Origin: an uncultured Lachnospiraceae bacterium
Lineage (GTDB): Bacteria; Bacillota; Clostridia; Lachnospirales; Lachnospiraceae
NCBI GenBank assembly: GCA_910588775.1
Contig: CAJURH010000020.1
Location: forward strand, 1-48,040
Direction: 5' to 3'
DNA: 48,040 nucleotides
How positions within the stretch are numbered: the stretch's first letter is position 1; every line of letters starts with the position of its first letter. The translations under genes and the position numbers were made by a program. Under the pieces are notes generated by a model. The model was not told the origin of the DNA. It did not search any database and was given only the letters and a program-made list of their open reading frames with translations. Positions 17,429 to 25,330 of this stretch are shown here, in pieces.

Positions 17429-18157
17429 CTAACCCGCGTTTTTCTCTTCTATCATAGAATAGAGTTTCTCCAGCGCCTGGCTGATGCCACCCACTTCATC
17501 AATCAAGCCTTCCCGGACCGCTTCTTCCCCTTCCAGCATAGTCCCCACATCCTTCACCAACTGGGATGTGTCCAGCATCAGCTCTTCCATCCGCTCTTTT
17601 GTGATATGGGAGTGTTCCGAGACAAATCCCGTGATGCGATCCTGGGTTTTCTCCATGTTGCGGTAACTCTGCACCACCCCGATAAACATGCCGTTGCTCC
17701 TCACAGGATGCACCACCATAGTGGCGCTGGGAACAATAAATGTATAATCCGCAGACACAGCCAACGGCACTCCGATGGAATGCCCGCCGCCCAGCACCAG
17801 GGAGACGGTGGGTTTGCTCAAAGAGGCAATCATCTCCGCAATGGCCAGCCCGGCTTCCACGTCCCCACCCACTGTGTTCAGAAGCACCAAAAGACCGTCT
17901 ATCTCCTCATCATCCTCGATCATGGCAAGCTTTGGCAGAACATGCTCGTATTTGGTGGTTTTGCTCTGGCTGGCCGCTGACTCATGACCCTCCACTTCGC
18001 CGATAATGGTCAGCAGATGGATGTGCCGCTTTTCCTCATTGGCGTCCAAAGTTACCTGTCCTGTATCTTCAATCTGTTGATTCTGGCTTTCTTCCTTCTT
18101 CAATGTCTCCATCTTATCCGCCCGCAAATCCTTGTTTGCCTGTTTTTCTCCTGACAT
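17429..18157 (-). CDS. tepA: ClpP-class protease/translocation-enhancing protein TepA
   Basis: A 242-aa ClpP-fold serine peptidase of the TepA (YmfB) group. A charged N-terminal tail of about 45 residues precedes the domain. The nucleophile region is LGGGHSIGVPLAVSADY (Ser in HSIG) and the histidine is in MVVHPVRSNG. Bacillus TepA has been linked to processing of signal peptides and protein secretion. The adjacency to spoIIIE is conserved in Firmicutes, here interrupted by the uppP-like gene. The ribosome site AGGAGGTG is strong. Confidence 0.9.
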   Translation of the reverse strand: MSGEKQANKDLRADKMETLKKEESQNQQIEDTGQVTLDANEEKRHIHLLTIIGEVEGHESAASQSKTTKYEHVLPKLAMIEDDEEIDGLLVLLNTVGGDVEAGLAIAEMIASLSKPTVSLVLGGGHSIGVPLAVSADYTFIVPSATMVVHPVRSNGMFIGVVQSYRNMEKTQDRITGFVSEHSHITKERMEELMLDTSQLVKDVGTMLEGEEAVREGLIDEVGGISQALEKLYSMIEEKNAG

Positions 18158-18168
18158 AAAAACACCTC

Positions 18169-18249
18169 CTAGTATAAGCGATTTTACACCTGCGCTATCG
18201 GGAAAGCAGGCCAGCGAAATGTAAGATTATTTGAAATCACTTATACTAG
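18169..18249. promoter_or_regulatory. Inverted repeat ahead of tepA
   Basis: CTAGTATAAGCGATTT (18169-18184) and AAATCACTTATACTAG (18234-18249) are complementary with one mismatch over 16 bp, separated by 49 nt. One arm abuts the tepA ribosome site, so an operator pair or an mRNA structure affecting tepA translation are both possible. Confidence 0.45.
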
Positions 18250-18340
18250 ATTATCTTTTCCAGAAAGCGTATTCCTTATTCATGAAGTCCGCTTTTCAAA
18301 AAAATATCATAATGTTCCTATCTATGCCTCATATCTCCAT

Positions 18341-18368
18341 TTGAATTTCGACCACGCCAGGTTATAAT
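18341..18368 (+). promoter_or_regulatory. Sigma-A-like promoter for ptsI
   Basis: TTGAAT (18341-18346), 16 nt, TATAAT (18363-18368), about 48 nt before the ptsI ATG. Confidence 0.6.
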
Positions 18369-18415
18369 TAAAGTTATATTGCAAAATACATACCACAAAA
18401 AGGGGGGGCAGAGAA

Positions 18416-20038
18416 ATGATGCAGTTTTTTGGAAAACCTGTGTGCCAGGGAATCGCCATTGGACCGGTGGCTCTGCTGAAAAAACAGGAAAACCAAGTCC
18501 CACGCAGACAAGTTTGTGATCCAGAGGCGGAAATCGAAAAATTCCACGCCGCCAACATACAGGCAAAAGCCCAGCTTCAAACGCTGTACGACAAAACACT
18601 AAAAGAAGTGGGCGCATCCGGCGCCGCCATCTTTGAGGCGCATCAAATGATATTGGAAGACGAAAGCTTTCTGGCTTTTATCCATAACGCAATCCGAGCG
18701 GATTTGGTAAACGCGTCTTATGCTGTGTCTAAAACTGGAGAGCATTTTGCAAAAATGTTTGCAGACATGGACGACGATTCTATGAAAGATAAAGCGGCGG
18801 ATATAAAAGACATTTCCCAGAGACTCATTGGCATCCTGGAAAAATCCGGGGAGGCGGAGCTCTCTGCCACAGACCCTTTCATCCTAGTGGCGGATGATCT
18901 AAGCCCCAGCGAAACCGTTCAGATAGACAAAGAGAAGCTGCTGGCCATCGTAACCGTGCATGGATCTGTGAACTCCCACACAGCCATTCTGGCGCGGACG
19001 ATGAACATCCCTGCGGTTATCGGCGCGCCGCTGAACCTGGATGCAATACAAGACAAAACCATGGTTGTGGTGGACGGTTTTACGGGAAGCGTCACCCTCG
19101 ACCCCGATGAGAAGTTGTGCGCCCACGCCAAAAAACGAGTGAAAGAAGAATTAGAAAAAGAGAATCTTCTGAAAGAACTAAAGGGAAAAGAAACCGTAAC
19201 GAGAAATGGGCGGACCATCCATTTATGCGCAAACGTCCACAACATAAGTGACGTAGAATCTGCGCTGGAAAATGACGCGGAAGGCATCGGCCTGTTCCGC
19301 AGCGAATTTCTCTACTTGGGAAGAAATGATTTTCCCACAGAGGAAGAACAGTTCCAGGCTTACAAACAAGTTGCCCAGTTAATGGCGGGAAAGAATGTTA
19401 TCATCCGCACCATGGATATCGGCGCGGATAAACAGGCCGATTATTTCCATCTGGATCGAGAAGCGAATCCGGCGTTGGGATACCGCGCCATCCGCATCTG
19501 CCTGAAACAACCCGATATTTTCAAAACCCAACTGCGTGCTCTGCTTCGCGCCACTTGTTTTGGCAACATCTCCATTCTGTACCCCATGATTACGTCCACA
19601 GAAGAGGTGAAGCGGATTTTTGAAATTGTAAAAGAAACGCAGACAGAACTGGACCAGGCGGGCATTGCCTACCGGCATCCCCTACAGGGCGTCATGATCG
19701 AGACGCCCGCGGCGGTTATGATAAGCGATGACCTGGCTAAGCTGGCTGATTTCTTCAGCATTGGAGCCAATGACCTGACCCAGTATACCCTGGCTATCGA
19801 CCGGCAAAACCAGCGGCTGGAGGATTTCTTCAATCCCCATCACAAAGCGATTTTAAGGATGATTCAAATGGCGACCCAAAACGCTCATAAGCAGGGCAAA
19901 TGGGTGGGAATCTGCGGGGAGCTGGCGGCGGACTTGGAACTGACAAAAGAATTCGTCCACATGGGTGTGGACGAGCTGTCGGTTGCTCCATCTAAGATAC
20001 TGAAAATAAGAAAAATCATCCGGGAAATGAATGGATAA
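18416..20038 (+). CDS. ptsI: Phosphoenolpyruvate-protein phosphotransferase (PTS enzyme I)
   Basis: Enzyme I takes phosphate from PEP and passes it to HPr at the head of the sugar phosphotransferase system. The 540-aa cytosolic protein has the HPr-binding helical region, the phosphohistidine motif GSVNSHTAILARTMNIPA (His188), and the PEP-binding TIM barrel with GIGLFRSEFLYLGR, VIIRTMDIGADKQ and FFSIGANDLTQYTLAIDR. Length is slightly below the usual 570. No ptsH lies next to it in this window. It has its own promoter and ends at a shared bidirectional terminator. Confidence 0.96.
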   Translation: MMQFFGKPVCQGIAIGPVALLKKQENQVPRRQVCDPEAEIEKFHAANIQAKAQLQTLYDKTLKEVGASGAAIFEAHQMILEDESFLAFIHNAIRADLVNASYAVSKTGEHFAKMFADMDDDSMKDKAADIKDISQRLIGILEKSGEAELSATDPFILVADDLSPSETVQIDKEKLLAIVTVHGSVNSHTAILARTMNIPAVIGAPLNLDAIQDKTMVVVDGFTGSVTLDPDEKLCAHAKKRVKEELEKENLLKELKGKETVTRNGRTIHLCANVHNISDVESALENDAEGIGLFRSEFLYLGRNDFPTEEEQFQAYKQVAQLMAGKNVIIRTMDIGADKQADYFHLDREANPALGYRAIRICLKQPDIFKTQLRALLRATCFGNISILYPMITSTEEVKRIFEIVKETQTELDQAGIAYRHPLQGVMIETPAAVMISDDLAKLADFFSIGANDLTQYTLAIDRQNQRLEDFFNPHHKAILRMIQMATQNAHKQGKWVGICGELAADLELTKEFVHMGVDELSVAPSKILKIRKIIREMNG

Positions 20039-20050
20039 TAAACACACAAT

Positions 20051-20080
20051 GCGATTGACCCTAAGGTCAATCGCGCTGTG
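20051..20080. terminator. Bidirectional terminator between ptsI and the BCCT gene
   Basis: GCGATTGACC (20051-20060) pairs perfectly with GGTCAATCGC (20065-20074) around a CTAA loop; a T-rich stretch follows on the plus strand. The stop codon of the BCCT transporter gene lies inside the right arm. Confidence 0.7.
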
Positions 20081-21641
20081 CTTTTTCTTCTTCCTCCAAT
20101 TCTCTGCGTTCTTCCTCTGTCAGCGTCTGGTCATACTGGCTGCGGCAACGCATACTTTTTATGTAAGCGACCACCATAAACAGAATCATCACCAAAAGAG
20201 GCAGCGCACATACGATTACCGAAGTCTGCAGCGCATCCAGCCCGCCATTTTCCAGCATAATAAACGCCACCAGTCCCATCAGAATGCCCCAGAAAGCTTT
20301 CAACACGTTGGGCGACTTATCGTCTTTGCAGGTCATGTCCGCAATGGTCAGCGTCATAGATTCCGCCATGGTCACAAAGGAGAAGATGGTTGCTGCAAAG
20401 CCCAGAACATTTAATATAGGCCGCATAGGCAACGTTTTAAAGAACGCAAACATGGCCACTGGAATTCCATGTTCGGCAATGTCTTTGATAATGCCAGCGT
20501 TTCCGTTTGCCAAAAGCTCGGCGCGGATAGCGGAACTGCCAAAGATTCCAAACCACAGAAAACCGAATAAAGATGGAGCCAGCAGATTTACAATTACAAA
20601 CTGACGGATAGTGCGGCCTTTCGCCAGTTTAATCAGGAAGAGGCCCACGATGGGCGCAAAAGAGATCCACCATGCCCAATAAAAGATGGAATTGTTCTGT
20701 ACCCACCCGGTCTGCATCGCCGGTTCCAGGTAGAAAGATTGAGGGATAACCATTCCCAGATACGAGCCGATGGACGAAACGGTATTGTTCAGAATAAACA
20801 TGGTGCCGCCGAACAAAACAGTCCAGACCATCATAATAATGTATACGTACATATTCAGGCTACTGACCATCGCCACGCCCTTATGCAGACCCGTGCAGGC
20901 CGCCGCTATATAGATAATCGCCATAGTTCCGATTACAAATATAGCCAGGGTTGTCATAGAAAAATTGGTGCCGAATACATAATTGATGCCGTTGGAGAGC
21001 TGGAGCACTCCAATGCCCATGGATGTGCCGATGCCGCCCACGATACCGAAAACTGCCACGCCATTGATGATTTTACCCCAAATCCCATCGGCCTTGTCGC
21101 CAATCAGCGGATACAGACTGGAGCTCACCTGGAATTTTCGCTTAGCGTTCCAGATAATAAAGGCACAGCACAGGCCCACGCTGGTGTACACCCCGTACGT
21201 ATGCAACGACCAGTGGAAAAACGTAAAGGGAACCGCCTTTTCCGCGGCCTCCACAGACTGGCCTTCTATTCCTAAAAATCCTGGAGGAGTGGCAAAGTTA
21301 GTAATAGGCTCCGCAATGCCGTAAAACACAATGCCGATGGCGATGCCGGACGTTACGGCGATAGCAAACCATTTGAACAGAGACATTTCCGGTTCGGCGT
21401 CTTTGCCGCCCAGTTTAATATTCCCGTATTTACTGAACCCAGCCCAGAAGCAAAAGGCCAGCAAAAGAAACGTCCCCAGCGCATAGAACCAACTGAATTT
21501 ATCCAGCATGAAAGCCATTGCCGCATTGGCCACGCTGCTGAAAAGATCTGGAGCGGCAAAGCCGATGATTACTACAAATGTCATCAAAATAGCGGGCAGC
21601 AAAAATACTGGTTTATCAATCTTGTTAAATATTTGTTTCAT
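20067..21641 (-). CDS. BCCT-family betaine/carnitine/choline transporter
   Basis: A 524-aa inner-membrane transporter with 12 predicted helices. The family signature is clear: ITSGIAIG-type TM3 (here VTSGIAIGIVFYGIAEPI), FTFFHWSLHTYGVY in TM4, GGIGTSMGIGVLQL, and the aromatic box WAWWISFAPIVGLFL in TM8, whose tryptophans bind trimethylammonium groups in BetP and CaiT. The C-terminal tail is acidic and charged (EEERRELEEEEKAQRD), unlike the osmosensing basic tail of BetP. With a corrinoid methyltransferase system upstream, it probably imports the betaine used as methyl donor. An intrinsic terminator precedes it, so it may have a separate promoter or be reached by read-through. Confidence 0.92.
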   Translation of the reverse strand: MKQIFNKIDKPVFLLPAILMTFVVIIGFAAPDLFSSVANAAMAFMLDKFSWFYALGTFLLLAFCFWAGFSKYGNIKLGGKDAEPEMSLFKWFAIAVTSGIAIGIVFYGIAEPITNFATPPGFLGIEGQSVEAAEKAVPFTFFHWSLHTYGVYTSVGLCCAFIIWNAKRKFQVSSSLYPLIGDKADGIWGKIINGVAVFGIVGGIGTSMGIGVLQLSNGINYVFGTNFSMTTLAIFVIGTMAIIYIAAACTGLHKGVAMVSSLNMYVYIIMMVWTVLFGGTMFILNNTVSSIGSYLGMVIPQSFYLEPAMQTGWVQNNSIFYWAWWISFAPIVGLFLIKLAKGRTIRQFVIVNLLAPSLFGFLWFGIFGSSAIRAELLANGNAGIIKDIAEHGIPVAMFAFFKTLPMRPILNVLGFAATIFSFVTMAESMTLTIADMTCKDDKSPNVLKAFWGILMGLVAFIMLENGGLDALQTSVIVCALPLLVMILFMVVAYIKSMRCRSQYDQTLTEEERRELEEEEKAQRD

Positions 21642-21693
21642 GAATCTTCCCTCCTCTCATATTGCCATATAAATTAGATAATCGCATATGAAT

Positions 21694-21737
21694 AAAAAAC
21701 GGGCACCGGAACGCAACTGATGGGTTCCGCCGCCCGT
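21694..21737 (-). terminator. Intrinsic terminator between corrinoid and transporter genes
   Basis: On the minus strand ACGGGC-GGC-GGAACC and GTTCC-GGT-GCCCGT form a long stem followed by a run of T (21694-21699 as A on the plus strand). It lies 40 nt beyond the corrinoid stop and about 50 nt before the transporter ATG, so transporter expression should differ from that of the upstream genes. Confidence 0.75.
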
Positions 21738-21777
21738 GTCTTTTATTGTCTCATTCTTTTAAAATCGTATTTTTTTA

Positions 21778-22425
21778 TTATCGCATATACTCCGGCTTAC
21801 AAAATTTCAAAGCCTGACTGGCCGCTGCGGTGGCGTCCCGTGTATACGCATCTGCGCCGATCTTCTCGCAAAATGCGGTGGAAACCGGGGCTCCGCCAAT
21901 CATAACTTTAAATCTCTCCCGGACCCTGGCAAGATCAAGCTGCTTAATGACCTCCTTCATTGCGCCCATGGACGTGGTTAAAAGCGCAGACATGGCAATC
22001 ACTTGACACTGCTCGTTGATCGCCACCTGGACAAACTGCTCGGCAGGCACGTCCGTGCCCAAGTCAATAATTTCCAGGCCGTTGCTCTCCATCATTAATT
22101 TCACCAAATTCTTGCCAATATCATGCATGTCGCCTTTTACGGTGCCTAGCACAACCTTTCCCATGGAGGCGATGCACTGCTTTTGCAGCAGAGGTTTTAA
22201 AACCTCCAATCCGGCGTTCATGGCCCGGGCAGCCACGATGGTTTCCGGGACATAGCAATCGCCGTTCTGGAACAATTCCCCTATAATGTCCATGCCGTGC
22301 AGCAGCCCTTTCTGAAGGATTTCTTCTGCCGGGTATCCCTCATTAATGGCTATCTGAACAGAATAAGCCACGTCTTTCGCAGCCCCTGTATGCAGATAAT
22401 AAGAAATATTGTCCAGAATATTCAT
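21778..22425 (-). CDS. Methyltransferase-type corrinoid protein (MttC/MtbC family)
   Basis: A 215-aa cobalamin carrier. The N-terminal helical cap (MNILDNISYYLHTGAAKDV, with NGDCYVPETIVAARAMN) is followed by the Rossmann-like B12 domain with the lower-ligand motif GDMHDIGKNLV (His101), SALLTTSM and VMIGGAPVS. Such proteins accept a methyl group from an MttB-type enzyme and donate it to a second methyltransferase that loads tetrahydrofolate or coenzyme M. The start is ATG 22425, 7 nt after GGGAGG. It lies 36 nt after the oxidoreductase gene. No acceptor methyltransferase or RamA activase is in the window, so these must be elsewhere. Confidence 0.93.
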   Translation of the reverse strand: MNILDNISYYLHTGAAKDVAYSVQIAINEGYPAEEILQKGLLHGMDIIGELFQNGDCYVPETIVAARAMNAGLEVLKPLLQKQCIASMGKVVLGTVKGDMHDIGKNLVKLMMESNGLEIIDLGTDVPAEQFVQVAINEQCQVIAMSALLTTSMGAMKEVIKQLDLARVRERFKVMIGGAPVSTAFCEKIGADAYTRDATAAASQALKFCKPEYMR

Positions 22426-22461
22426 CTCATCGCCTCCCAAATTCGCGTTAACGTTTCTATT

Positions 22462-23514
22462 TTATAATGGCAACTTTCTGCCCAGACCCATCTCAATAGC
22501 TTTGTCCAGGATAGCTTTGCCCATGACTACATCGCATACAGACATTCCAATGTTGCTGCACACAATCAATTCATCCGAAGAGGTGCGTCCTTGTTCCAGG
22601 CCGGCCAGTATCTCGCCGGTCTCGCATGTGATTTTGGGAAGTCCATCCGGGAAATATCCCATGCCGTTGAACAGCTCATGTTCATGAATGCTGTCCACAA
22701 TATATTTGTCGGCTTCTTTAGAGATGGCCGGATCCCAGAAAGTGTTCAGGTCACAAGGCAGAATCGTCTGTCCTTTGGACACCCACTCTTTTTTCACAAC
22801 GCTTAAAGGCTCCAGCAGGATAATAGTGGCCGAACTCATCACTTCACATTTTTCAGCTACTTCTTTGGGATCTTTGGCTTTCACAATTTCCACATCCACA
22901 AAAGGTTTCACTTCCTGCATCAGTTGATCCATTCTCTCGGGAACAACGTCGTAAATGTAGATTTTCTCCAACTGTTTCAATGTTTTGACAATAAATTTCA
23001 CATGTTCCACGCCCTGCACGCCGCAGCCGAACATGCCAAAGGTCTTGGCATTTCCATGAAGCGCTCCAGCGGCTAACGCGGTGACTGCCGGCGTACGCAT
23101 GGCGGTGAGCCAGGCGCTGTCCATAACAGCGATGGGCACGCCAGTCATAATATCATTTAACAGCAGCAACCCAGTGGTCTGCGGCAGGTTGTACTGTTTG
23201 GGATTACGCGGAAAGCACTCGATCCATTTCATTCCACAGGCCACGTTTCCTGGCACATAGGCAGGCATGGCGTGGAAAAATACGTCGGAAAACGGGTGAA
23301 TGCCGATTTTAGCGGGCATCTCATATTTCTTCTGCCCATGAGCCACCAACGCCTGTTTGGTAAGTTCCAGCGTTAGGTCAATGTCCGGACCGGCTTTGAT
23401 GCATTCTTCCTGTGTCAGCCAGAGAATTTCCTGGCCCAAGTTTATGGTCTTTTGAATCTCTTCGTGGGCCGCCTCGAAGGTGCGGACTTCTTGGTCTGTT
23501 GCAGTATATGCCAT
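22462..23514 (-). CDS. Ornithine cyclodeaminase/mu-crystallin family oxidoreductase
   Basis: A 350-aa NAD(P)-dependent enzyme. The Rossmann loop is FGCGVQGVEHVKF (163-168 GCGVQG), with Asp189 ending strand 2 (IYIYDVVPERM), which favours NAD(H). Conserved substrate residues are Lys96 in CGMKWIECFPRNP and Arg140 in LTAMRTPAVTALAAGAL. The catalytic Asp region, normally G-x-D-x-P-G-K-x-E-L, reads PCDLNTFWDP (Asp255), so the PGK-E part is absent and plain ornithine cyclodeaminase activity is unlikely. The family includes ketimine reductases, alanine dehydrogenases and pyrroline-2-carboxylate reductases. Placed between methyltransferase and corrinoid genes, it may act on the demethylated amino acid. 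Confidence 0.88.
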   Translation of the reverse strand: MAYTATDQEVRTFEAAHEEIQKTINLGQEILWLTQEECIKAGPDIDLTLELTKQALVAHGQKKYEMPAKIGIHPFSDVFFHAMPAYVPGNVACGMKWIECFPRNPKQYNLPQTTGLLLLNDIMTGVPIAVMDSAWLTAMRTPAVTALAAGALHGNAKTFGMFGCGVQGVEHVKFIVKTLKQLEKIYIYDVVPERMDQLMQEVKPFVDVEIVKAKDPKEVAEKCEVMSSATIILLEPLSVVKKEWVSKGQTILPCDLNTFWDPAISKEADKYIVDSIHEHELFNGMGYFPDGLPKITCETGEILAGLEQGRTSSDELIVCSNIGMSVCDVVMGKAILDKAIEMGLGRKLPL

Positions 23515-23556
23515 AAATAATTTCCCTCCTGTTCGGTTATTATGCACGCTTGAATC

Positions 23557-23604
23557 TTTTTGCGTCTGATTTTATGTGCAGATGCGGAAAATCAGACGCA
23601 AAAA
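23557..23604. repeat. Perfect 17-bp inverted repeat between methyltransferase and oxidoreductase genes
   Basis: TTTTTGCGTCTGATTTT (23557-23573) and its exact complement (23588-23604) flank a 14-nt loop. The A/T tracts are part of the stem on both strands, so it is not a standard terminator in the operon direction. It ends only 5 nt from the methyltransferase stop and may set mRNA processing or stability. Confidence 0.8.
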
Positions 23605-23608
23605 CTAA

Positions 23609-25063
23609 TTATTTTGTTTCTTTCTCAAGCTGAGCAACAATGTCGTTTAAGTCTTGTTTCAGTTCGCTTGACAATTCCGCCGGCTGATAATTGTTGATCA
23701 AATCTACCGCTTTGCGCCTTGCCCGCTCTTCCATGGTCAGGCCACCGTCTGCCTTCCAGTCGTCGTATCTCTGACGATTGTGCAGTTCTGGGAACCAGAT
23801 TTCGTCTTTGTAATTTTCCAGAGTGTGTTCTTCTGAAAGGAAATTGCCTCCTGGGCCTACTTCCTCAATTACATCCACGGCCAGTGTGCTTCCATCCACC
23901 GGAATGCCACGCATCATGCGTTTCACCTTGCCAATGAGCTCGTCGCTGAGCACCACTGCCTGCAAGGAGGTGGCCATTCCTGATTCCATATATCCATTGT
24001 CGTGGATCAGGTTGCCGCCGCTTAAAGCCGCCATCAGGATGTTATGGGCGATTTCAGAAGCCTGCTGAGCGTCGCAGCACTTGGAATCGGAACATCCGGA
24101 AGTGGAGAACATCGGGATCTTGTAATAGTGAGCCATCTCGGAAAGGCCAGCTGCCAGGATGTTAAATTCCGGTGAACCATAGGTAATCTGTGTGGTAGAC
24201 ATATCCATGGTTGTGATTACGCCGCCCATGATAAATGGCGCGCCTTCTTTGACTAACTGGTGGCATACCAATCCACTTAAGGACTCGCAGATGGAAACTA
24301 CAATGGTTCCGGCCATGGTCATAGGAGCGGACACACCGGCCTGCGGAGCTGGCGTATAAATGCTGGGGATCTCCAGTTCGGCCAACGTCATGGAAATATC
24401 CAGAGCATTAAACTCGTGCACCAATGGGGTTACAGGTTCTGTATAAATGATAAAAAGAGGATTTTCTTGGAGTGCACGCAGTGAACCCCTCACTTTTACG
24501 CCCATTTCCACCATAGCTTTTACGTTCTTCACGTTGTATGCCCAGTGAACAATCGGTTTTACGGAATTTTCCAGCATGGCCTTGAATGTATACACATCCA
24601 TCAGTCCAGCTTTCACATCTGTGATGGTTCCAAAGTCCATCTGATAATCGATGTTGGGAAGCGCGTCGATTACGCGGGAAGCCCGAGCCGTATCCGCCAA
24701 TGTGGGAAGACGGCGTTCCCCAGTAATGGGATCATGGGTATAGATCGCTGTGGGGCCCGCGCCATAATAATAATTGTTGCCTTCCAAAAACATCACACGC
24801 TCGCCATCCCGGTTACCAACTACCACGCGGGAAGGACAGCTCCGTATTGCCTTTTCCACCATAGCCGCAGGAATCCGCGCCCGGTTGCCATCGATATAAG
24901 CGCCGCCTTTTTTCAGAACTTCCAATGCCTGATCGCTATGTATTTCAACGCCCACGCGTTCCAAAACTTCTAAGGCCGCGCTGTTGATTTCTTCTTTTTG
25001 CTGCTCTGTAAACACCTGCATACATAGACTTCCGTTTTGAACATAATTACTTCTTTGCATCAT
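23609..25063 (-). CDS. MttB-family corrinoid methyltransferase (non-pyrrolysine)
   Basis: A 484-aa TIM-barrel methyltransferase of the trimethylamine methyltransferase superfamily (PF06253). Family features include ALEVLERVGVEIHSDQALEV near the N terminus, GAGPTAIYTHDP, the repeated VKPIVHWAYN and MGGVITTMDMST segments, and a C-terminal FLSEEHTLENYKDEIWFP. The frame has no internal TAG, and TAG is used as a stop elsewhere here (pabA), so it is not a pyrrolysine enzyme for trimethylamine. Characterised non-pyrrolysine members (MtgB, MtpB, MtcB) demethylate glycine betaine, proline betaine or carnitine. It should pass a methyl group from a quaternary amine to the corrinoid protein two genes downstream. 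Start MMQ follows GAGGTG. Confidence 0.93.
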   Translation of the reverse strand: MMQRSNYVQNGSLCMQVFTEQQKEEINSAALEVLERVGVEIHSDQALEVLKKGGAYIDGNRARIPAAMVEKAIRSCPSRVVVGNRDGERVMFLEGNNYYYGAGPTAIYTHDPITGERRLPTLADTARASRVIDALPNIDYQMDFGTITDVKAGLMDVYTFKAMLENSVKPIVHWAYNVKNVKAMVEMGVKVRGSLRALQENPLFIIYTEPVTPLVHEFNALDISMTLAELEIPSIYTPAPQAGVSAPMTMAGTIVVSICESLSGLVCHQLVKEGAPFIMGGVITTMDMSTTQITYGSPEFNILAAGLSEMAHYYKIPMFSTSGCSDSKCCDAQQASEIAHNILMAALSGGNLIHDNGYMESGMATSLQAVVLSDELIGKVKRMMRGIPVDGSTLAVDVIEEVGPGGNFLSEEHTLENYKDEIWFPELHNRQRYDDWKADGGLTMEERARRKAVDLINNYQPAELSSELKQDLNDIVAQLEKETK

Positions 25064-25113
25064 ACCATCACCTCATAATCAATCGAGAAAAGTTTGGAGT
25101 AACAATTTGGATT

Positions 25114-25131
25114 CAAGTAATATATCACTTG
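25114..25131. promoter_or_regulatory. Operator-like palindrome near the start of the mttB-type operon
   Basis: CAAGTAATATATCACTTG is an 18-bp near-palindrome (one mismatched pair). It lies just downstream of the candidate -10 box, where repressor binding would block transcription. The nearby GntR/FCD regulator is the natural candidate; this link is inferred. Confidence 0.45.
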
Positions 25132-25136
25132 CAAAT

Positions 25137-25165
25137 ACTTTAACATATTTATTTTGATATGTAAA
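25137..25165 (-). promoter_or_regulatory. Candidate promoter for the mttB-type operon
   Basis: On the minus strand, TTTACA (25160-25165), 17 nt, TAAAGT (25137-25142). A second imperfect palindrome with ACATAT/ATATGT arms (25140-25165) covers it. The region is very AT-rich, so other promoter choices are possible. Confidence 0.4.
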
Positions 25166-25193
25166 CTGCATAAATATACATATATATTTCCCT

Positions 25194-25209
25194 AATATTG
25201 TGCAATATT
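25194..25209. promoter_or_regulatory. Upstream palindrome AATATTGTGCAATATT
   Basis: The 7-bp arms AATATTG and CAATATT are exact around a TG centre, about 30 bp upstream of the candidate -35 box of the methyltransferase operon. It is a possible activator or second repressor site. Confidence 0.4.
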
Positions 25210-25330
25210 CACAACAAATTAAGGTTATTATCAGAAAGAGCCCAAAATTGATATATTATAAAAATATTGTTCGGTATATTATATTAAAAAAACCGGGGAA
25301 AATTCGTATATTCACTCTTCAAAACACACA

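Noticed and set aside
20739..21275. 178-codon plus-strand frame inside the BCCT gene
   Set aside because: The His/Arg/Gln-rich product is typical of an antisense shadow; the BCCT protein on the other strand is unambiguous.
23609..25063. Pyrrolysine-dependent trimethylamine methyltransferase
   Set aside because: The reading frame is continuous with no in-frame TAG, and TAG serves as a normal stop nearby (pabA). The protein is the non-pyrrolysine type.
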